Source: Ephydatia muelleri
Lineage: Eukaryota > Porifera > Demospongiae > Spongillida > Spongillidae
Direction of reading: 5' to 3'
DNA length: 64,000 bases
Assembly: GCA_013339895.1 (NCBI GenBank)
Contig: JABACO010000023.1
Span: forward strand, 117,501 to 181,500
Both the position numbers and the translations under genes were made by a program. Positions 57,420-64,000 of the stretch are shown here, piece after piece; position 1 is the stretch's first letter, and the number at the start of each line of letters is the position of its first letter. A model generated the notes under the pieces. That model was not told where the DNA came from. It was given only the letters and a program-made list of their open reading frames with translations, and ran no database searches.

Positions 57420-58175
57420 TATTAATAATTATAGAACACACAGTTTAAGTCATGAGGGCAGGATCTCCCTAGCCAAGAGGGCTCTGGAGGTTGAACAGAC
57501 AAGTATCACAAGTTTGGCCATGAGCTTTGGGGAGGGAAAGTCTCATGGCAAGGTGGGACACCAGTCTTGAGAATGTGTCCTGAGCCTCTGCCCCAATTCC
57601 ACAGCCATTGGAGGAAGGTCCACCTCAACTGCTGCCATTGGAGGAAGGTCCATCTCAACTGCTGCCATTGGAGGAAGGTCCATCTCAACTGCTGCCATTG
57701 GAGGAAGGTTCACGTCAACTGCTGCCATTGGAGGAAGGTCCATCTCAACTGCTGCCATTGGAGGAAGGTCCATCTCAACTGCTGCCATTGGAGGAAGGTC
57801 CATCTCAACTGCTGCCATTGGAGGAAGGTCCATCTCAACTGCTGCCATTGGAGGAAGGTCCATCTCAACTGCTGCCATTGGAGGAAGGTCCATCTCAACT
57901 GCCGCCATTGGAGGAAGGTCCATCTCAACTGCCGCCATTGGGTGCAGGTCCACATCAACTGCCGCCATTAGGGTCCATTAAGCCTGCAGCCAGGACACTG
58001 CACAAGCAAGTCTGCTTGATTCACCCAAGATGGCAGGGGTGAGTGGTGATGCCACTGTGGTGTCAAGAGCAGCAGGCTTTCCTCTGAATGCCACGATGTA
58101 CGTACGCACACAAACCAGACTGGTAAAAGACATGTTTGCACCCTTCTTCCAGGACCTGTACAAAATTGTCCTAGC
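57420..58175 (-). mobile_element. RLE-LINE copy D with an internal minisatellite
   Basis: On the minus strand GKPAALDTTVASPLTPAIL (the second acidic motif of the endonuclease) lies near 58075-58020, and EAQDTFSRLVSHLAMRL lies near 57590-57540. Between them the LGWTCIPLAVE-type motif of the family has been expanded into a 30-bp tandem array (57600-57968). Decayed and 5'-truncated. Confidence 0.78.
57600..57968. repeat. 30-bp minisatellite, 12 copies
   Basis: The unit CCATTGGAGGAAGGTCCATCTCAACTGCTG is repeated 12 times with few substitutions. On the minus strand a unit reads QLRWTFLQW or, in the next frame, AAVEMDLPPM, derived from the LINE nuclease core it sits in. Confidence 0.93.
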
Positions 58176-58182
58176 ATTTGGC

Positions 58183-58235
58183 CTAGTTGGGCGTGGCCCG
58201 ATTTAGCACGCTACGGTCGGGCCACACCCAACTAG
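58183..58235. repeat. 18-bp inverted repeat (hairpin)
   Basis: CTAGTTGGGCGTGGCCCG and its near-perfect reverse complement flank a 17-base loop. Located at the truncated 5' side of LINE copy D. Confidence 0.75.
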
Positions 58236-60009
58236 CATTGGCCCTCACTAAAGAACTTTTCAGATTTGAATAAAGTTGAAATGTGGCTTGAGATAGTGAT
58301 GTTGAACAACGGATGGCAAGCCTTGACGCCAAACTAGAGAAACACTGCTGTGCCCCATCTCACACGACATGAGGGATGCACACCCACCCCATTCAGCACA
58401 CTTGGTGTGTTTCCTCAGCTCAGCTGCTTCTAAGGCAGCACCTGCTGATGCTTACGCTGCAGACAATATATTTCTATTAAGCAGTGAAACAACAGACTGT
58501 CAAAAGAAGCTGGTATACATGTACAAGAAATGTACAATGTATCCTTGGAAAATGTCACAACAAAAGTTCTTCCAATCAACAACAGAATGCTCACTGCAAA
58601 TATCAAACTGAAACTGCATTTCATCTTGCCTTGTGTAGCAAGTTTTTAAAGAGCTGGAGGTTGAGGAGTTGGAGCTACTCAGAGACGCTTCTGGTCGCGC
58701 ACTCCCAGAAACAACTGCTGGGGACCAGACCCCAGCAGTGGAGTAGCGAACCCATCTCACAACTAAAATACGACTGTGTGAACAGAGGGATGTAATCCAG
58801 AAAACCATGTGTTCTTGCGAATCTTCCTGCCTACATTTCTTACAAAGGTTAATACCTTTGTTCTTTATATATTATCTCTGGTTCTTTCCATGGTCTTTTG
58901 CATAGCTTCATCATGCTTCCACAAACGCATAATCTCTCTTGCCATTGGCCTGACTCCATGCATGTTGAAGTGTGACTATTTCCAGGTAGAGTCGAGAAGC
59001 CATTCTAAACTCACTGTCATATTATTACGTTAACCTCTAGTTCCGTGGGCGTGATTTTCGATCGAGCGTTTAAATCGATAACGATTCTATCGACCATATG
59101 TGCATACAACGTACGCTCCGCTTTCACGGAGCGGCAGGTCGGCACTTCAATATCCGCCATTTATTCTCTAGCTAGAAACATCGTACGAAGACAACAAATA
59201 ATAGTACTTCAGAGGTAAATAAGATGAAAATAAATTTTTATAAACTCCTTAACACTTCCTATAGGCCTATAGAAAGTGTTAAGGAGTAAATAAATTTGCG
59301 CAGGAGTAGTTTTCCCGTTTTACTCCTGCGCAAATTTATTTATTAACAATTGACGTCACGCACGCGTATTAAATAAAAATTAAAATCACACAAAGACGTT
59401 GCTCACTGGCCCTTGGGTGTGGATACAAATCACGTGATGGTGTGGGGGTACATAGCGGCTACCAATTTTTATTTTATATAATTTTTTTCCCAGGTATTTA
59501 TCTTGTTCAGTTTATGTACAGTTTGGAGCGGCAGATGATGCAACCCAGTGAAGCTGGAGATGGAGTTGAGAACTGTCTACTTGAATGTGGTAATATTATG
59601 TTAGAGAGGTCTGAGCAGTGCTAGGTAGGGTTTTTCCCCCCAATTTCCCCATTAGGGGTTTGCTACAGGGGTTTTCCATGAGGAGGTGTGGGCACACCCC
59701 CTCTAAAAATAGGTTTCACTACTGCCCCCCCCCCAGCTCAGCCTCATGTGTTTTGTACTTAGTTTTTGTGTTTGTGTGTGATAGTTGTTGCAAGTGTATT
59801 AAGTAGCTGTGTGCACTGGCAATGCTGGCACAATCTGTGATGTGTGGTGTGGTCATGGGATTTAATCTTGCAAATTTTCTGTTTAGTTCAAAAATCCTAC
59901 TAATCCCACAGTAACAGGTCTGTACCTTGTTTCCTTGCTACAAGCATCTCTAGTCATTTATGGAATATACACGGACCATTATTACTATAGCAAATCAATC
60001 ATTTAGATC
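58236..60009. other. No gene seen; several hairpins
   Basis: No linked exons found. Hairpins: 58715-58738 (CTGCTGGGG / CCCCAGCAG), 59246-59289 (CTCCTTAACACTTTC-type arms around TAGGCCTA), and 59289-59340 (AATAAATTTGCGCAGGAGTA arms with an 11-base loop). The last two are adjacent and share the junction. Confidence 0.55.
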
Positions 60010-60345
60010 ATCTGTGCAAGCAACAGGGCTGGACAACAGGGCTGGACAACAGGGCTGGACAACAGGGCTGGACAACAGGGCTGGATAACAGGGCTGGGCA
60101 ACAGGGCTGGACAACAGGGCTGGACAACAGGGCTGGACAACAGGGCTGGACAACAGGGCTGGACAACAGGGCTGGACAACAGGGCTGGACAACAGGGCTG
60201 GACAACAGGGCTGACGACAGGGCTGGACAACAGGGCTGGACGACAGGGCTGGACAACAGGGCTGGACGACAGGGCTGGACAACAGGGCTGGACGACAGGG
60301 CTGGACAACAGGGCTGGACGACAGGGCTGGACAACAGGGCTGGAT
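60010..60345. repeat. 13-bp minisatellite, about 25 copies
   Basis: The unit ACAACAGGGCTGG (variant ACGACAGGGCTGG) repeats without interruption. It abuts the C-terminal codons of LINE copy E exactly at its ORF end. Because 13 is not a multiple of 3, all three minus frames read the same VVQPCCPALLSSP series. Confidence 0.95.
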
Positions 60346-60990
60346 CGTGCTAGAAAGGCTCTGGCATTGGAGCGAACAAGAGAACAGCTCAGCTTGCCAG
60401 CCATACAGGTTGGACAAAACTGTGACCTTGCACAATCTGGTTTGTGCTGCCAACCAAGCAGACAATCTAGAGAAGGTTTTGGTTGCTTTGTTTCCTGAGG
60501 CACCAAAAGACTCCCATCTCAAAGCCTCACATGTATGTACAATAGCTCCTTATTCTCAGTGGCAACAGTAGCAGCAGTTACACTTGCTTCTAAAATATTT
60601 CAGACTTAAGCAGAGATGTAACTGATACATCAAGAGCTGTAGCTTACCACCCAGCCCCCAGTTGTCAATGAGAATGTCAACAGGGTTGTGGTCATGCCAA
60701 GTCCACTATCTGCTTCTGGGGTTAAGCAATGCTTGCTTGCAGCTGTTATAAGTCATGTTTCTGAGGCTGTTATGTAATAGAGCTATTACATCAGGGGTTT
60801 TTTTGAAGGTAAGTGCATGGTGATGGCTGGTGAGAAGTTTGTCTGGACATAGATTGCAGAATGTGCCTGGTGCAGTGATAGGTAGCCCAAAGGCAAACTG
60901 CATTTCTGTGGGAGACAAAACAAGACCTAAGTTAGGGGGTGGTACAACACTCAACCAAGCACTGGCTTGAGAAGAGGAAACTGACATCAG
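60346..60990 (-). mobile_element. RLE-LINE copy E, zinc knuckle to nuclease end
   Basis: Minus-strand order: ASAWLSVVPPPNLGLVLSPTE and a degraded zinc knuckle CNLCPDK...HHHAL (60970-60800), then PVDILIDNWGLGG (first acidic nuclease motif, near 60670), then ESFGASGNKATKTFSRL (near 60510), then LVRSNARAFLAR (near 60360). The order matches copy A. Several frame breaks; inactive. Confidence 0.8.
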
Positions 60991-61281
60991 ACGAGCCCAG
61001 TCTGCTATAGAACTCTCAAGCTATAACATTGCAAGCTCGTATCTTCAAGTTGTTGAGACGGTGCTCGTTGTGTATCATGAACCAATATTTTCACGCAACG
61101 ACAAGCCTCTAAACCAGAACAAGAAAGATATATAAGCCCAACACACCGCAAGTTTGGCACCCACGAACCTTGTGACTACTATTACAGAATTTGTAATACT
61201 TCGTTTCTAATTAGCATGCACGCACAATTATTACTTTTCATACCTATTGTGTTGCTTAGCAACGTCAACTTCGATACAAGC

Positions 61282-61959
61282 ATGAGTGTGGACATCGACG
61301 AACACATATCCACGAGGTATCAGATCTGCAGGCGCATCGGAAAAGGAGTACGTTCTATGCGCAATTAGATAGTTATTTGACATGCTTGTGCCGCAGGCAT
61401 ACGGGATCGTTTGGAAAAGCGTAGACAGACGTACGGGAGAAATTGTTGCTCTGAAGAAAATCTTCGATGCCTTCTCAAACCAAACGGATGCTCAAGTACG
61501 CACACATTTCTTTTTCCTGTTGTATAGACCTTTCCTTGCACTCCAGAGGACTTATCGTGAAGTCATGTTTCTGGACGTAAGTAGTGGACAAAGTGTAGTT
61601 TAGCTAGATCAGCTATCCACATGCATTGATTTTAAAGGCATTTTCGGGGTCACGAGAATGTAATACAGCTATTGAATGTGATCAGTGCGCTGAACAACAT
61701 GGACCTTTATCTTGTATTCGAATTCATGGACACTGACCTGCACGCAGCCATCAAATCCAAGTTGCTTCACTCACCTCATGTCCAATATATTCTCTACCAA
61801 GTAAGAACCAAGTAATCACACAACACATACTTTAAACATTGTCCTCTGTTCCACATAGATTTTAAAAGTCATTATGTACATACATTCTGGAAACTGCATC
61901 CACAGAGATCTGAAGGTATCACTCTGTCTAGTAATCTTCCTTGCTTCCATCTCTCGCTC

Positions 61960-62021
<62 letters not shown>

Positions 62022-62056
62022 CCTCCCCTTTCTCTCTCTCTTTCTCTCCCTCCCCT

Positions 62057-62122
<66 letters not shown>

Positions 62123-63758
62123 GCCAAGCAATATACTCATTAACTCTCAATGCTTCATAAAGGTACCAACATTCCTGTTATTGTGTTTTATTTCATGGCT
62201 AAACTGTGAACCCAACCAGTTAGCTGACTTTGGACTTATGCGCTCACTTACGTCCATTCCCTTCGGAGAGGAGAATATTGGATTTAACCCCATAATGACG
62301 GAATATGTGGCTACTCGCTGGTATAGAGCACCAGAGATCCTTCTAGGGTCTCAGCGGTACACCAAAGGAGTGGATATGTGGTCTGTGGGATGCATCTTGG
62401 CAGAAATGATGTCAGGTCAGTTTTAGATGTTTGTGTTCTTGAGGGTTATTGGAGGGTGGTAGGGTGGAACTAGTGAGGGTTATTGGGAGGGCCGCTAATC
62501 AACACCAGCCCTTTATCAGGCAAGCCACTGTTTGACGGCACCTCCACACTGAACCAGATTGAGAGGATCATGACTATCATACCACACCCAACTAGAGCAG
62601 GTCAGCCTTTGTCTACATAAATTTGCTGCAGTAGAAATGAAATGTATTATCAATTGATGCAGACATTGAAAGCATTAAATCTCCTTACGCTCAATCGATT
62701 TTGGAGCAAGTATTAAAACGGTATGTGCACATGTCTAGTGACAAGCTTCAGATGTGATCTTACATGAAGGCACAGCTCCAACCTGCGAGATACATTACCC
62801 TGCCCAGATGAGGATGCACTCAAATTGCTGAATGAACTGTTAAGGTTCAATCCTGACAAAAGGATCACAGCTGAGCAGGCACTTCTCAGCCCTTACATGC
62901 ACAGGTACATGAATCTAATTGTTTTCCTTATTCATTGTGCTTAACAGGTGCCTTTCACTTTCATTAAACCTGCCTCACAGGTTCCATTGCCCTGAGAATG
63001 AGCCAACTCTGGATCATGATGTTGTCCCTACACTGAATGACTGCACACAACTATCTGTGCAAAACTACCAGGATATGTTGTATAAGGTAAGGAGATGGCT
63101 TCATGACCAGAGGATTGCACTTTAATACCACTTCAGGGTATATCACACACACGAGCAGCACTGAAGTCAGAACGGGAACACACTCCACTCCACTCCACAT
63201 CGGATACAGAATTACTCCAAACTGCTAGTAGACCTGGCACTAAAGGACTTGAGGGACAGCCTCAAAGTCCTTCTCCTGCAACACCCCTGAAGTCACAGAC
63301 CAGAGCAACTAAACCCAAGGTAATACAGATGTGCGTGTGCTCCACTCCTCCCCATCACACCAATACACTCTGTCATTTAGGATTCTGAAAGGCCACGCCT
63401 TCCTCCAGCAGCCCACTTCACACCCACACCTCCATCAAAACCACCTCCGCCAGACCTCACACTGACCAGTGCAAGAATTGTAAGCACACAATATCTTTAG
63501 TGTGCATTACACTTCCGTGCTACAGAATAAACATATTGATGCTTTCATGCACTACCTCACCATGCACACCACACACACATACACACACATACACACACAC
63601 ACATACACACACAGGTGCCCACTACAAGGCCACAGTACAAGAAGCCACAGTGTCATGGTGGGCCGTCCCAATATGCCACTGGAGCTTACACACAGACACA
63701 TGGAACCATTAGTCAAACAGCTCTTAGACACCTTCAACACATGACACAAAATAACTAA
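61282..63758 (+). CDS. MAPK15: MAPK15 / ERK7 atypical MAP kinase
   Basis: ERK7/8 regulates ciliogenesis and autophagy. Fourteen exons: 61282-61347, 61397-61495, 61547-61576, 61638-61800, 61859-61915, 62124-62162, 62220-62415, 62520-62600, 62663-62720, 62770-62904, 62981-63086, 63137-63319, 63381-63479, 63615-63758. Kinase motifs: [36 protein letters not shown], activation loop [36 protein letters not shown] closes the kinase domain. The C-terminal tail is Pro/Ser-rich and ends in a conserved [13 protein letters not shown] block typical of the family. Exon 3 (30 nt) to exon 4 is one base out of phase with every GT-AG pair I can find, so a sequence error or unusual splice is likely there. Confidence 0.93.
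61946..62121. repeat. CT microsatellite at a MAPK15 acceptor
   Basis: A (CT)n run of about 175 bp with CCCTCCC interruptions fills the intron after exon 5 and runs directly into the TAG acceptor of exon 6, acting as a giant polypyrimidine tract. Confidence 0.95.
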
Positions 63759-63812
63759 AACCTTTATACGAGTAGTGTTCCACACCTACCACCTGTCTAC
63801 ACATGCAATATT

Positions 63813-64000
<188 letters not shown>

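Noticed and set aside
61816-62150. RERERERE / SLSLSL frames
   Set aside because: CT microsatellite in a MAPK15 intron.

Overview
This is a gene-dense eukaryotic window with very short introns (about 25 introns of 35-110 bp are visible). Introns and some exons are heavily loaded with microsatellites and minisatellites, and transposable elements fill the gaps. The gene set (POP1, RIDA, SRP14, an MDC1-like gene, FKBP1A, UBE2W, CFAP95, OSER1, syntenin, an XK-related gene, PPT1, a GREB1-like gene, MAPK15/ERK7, Elongin C) is animal. The compactness, and a basic KRQRY-repeat protein of a type I associate with sponge genomes, suggest a sponge or another early-branching invertebrate. The species cannot be named from the window.

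Layout. 1-6.1 kb: gene-poor AT-rich DNA with old element remains and three inverted repeats. 6.1-13.5 kb: a minus-strand non-LTR retrotransposon with a restriction-like endonuclease (RLE-LINE), split by a young, whole-looking Ty3/gypsy element (6338-11425) whose two 171-bp LTRs are identical. 14.4-27.7 kb: POP1(-), RIDA(+), a small Cys-rich protein with an N-myristoylation-type start (-), SRP14(+), MDC1-like(-), FKBP1A(-). 27.9-31.3 kb: repeat island with a LINE fragment, a 290-bp palindrome and a KRQRY-repeat gene. 33.4-46.7 kb: UBE2W(-), CFAP95(-), secreted protein(+), single-pass membrane protein(+), OSER1(-), SDCBP(+), XK-related(-), PPT1(-). 46.8-55.5 kb: an 11-exon GREB1-like gene(-). 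57-61 kb: three further decayed copies of the same LINE family, two of them tied to minisatellites. 61.3-64 kb: MAPK15(+) and the last exon of Elongin C(-), which runs out of the window.

Four divergent gene pairs have start codons only 53-195 bp apart (POP1/RIDA, Cys-rich/SRP14, CFAP95/secreted, OSER1/SDCBP), so shared promoters are likely. The genes do not form one pathway: they cover tRNA/rRNA processing, protein targeting, DNA-damage signalling, ubiquitination, cilia (CFAP95, MAPK15), lysosome and membrane trafficking.

Exon models were built by hand from splice sites, reading phase and recalled family sequences. For most genes the exon lengths sum to a multiple of three. The exceptions (GREB1-like exon 9, MAPK15 exon 3/4, CFAP95 last exon, MDC1 first exon) are flagged. 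I found no convincing new defence or enzymatic system. The most unusual biology is the traffic between tandem repeats, coding sequence and LINE remnants.
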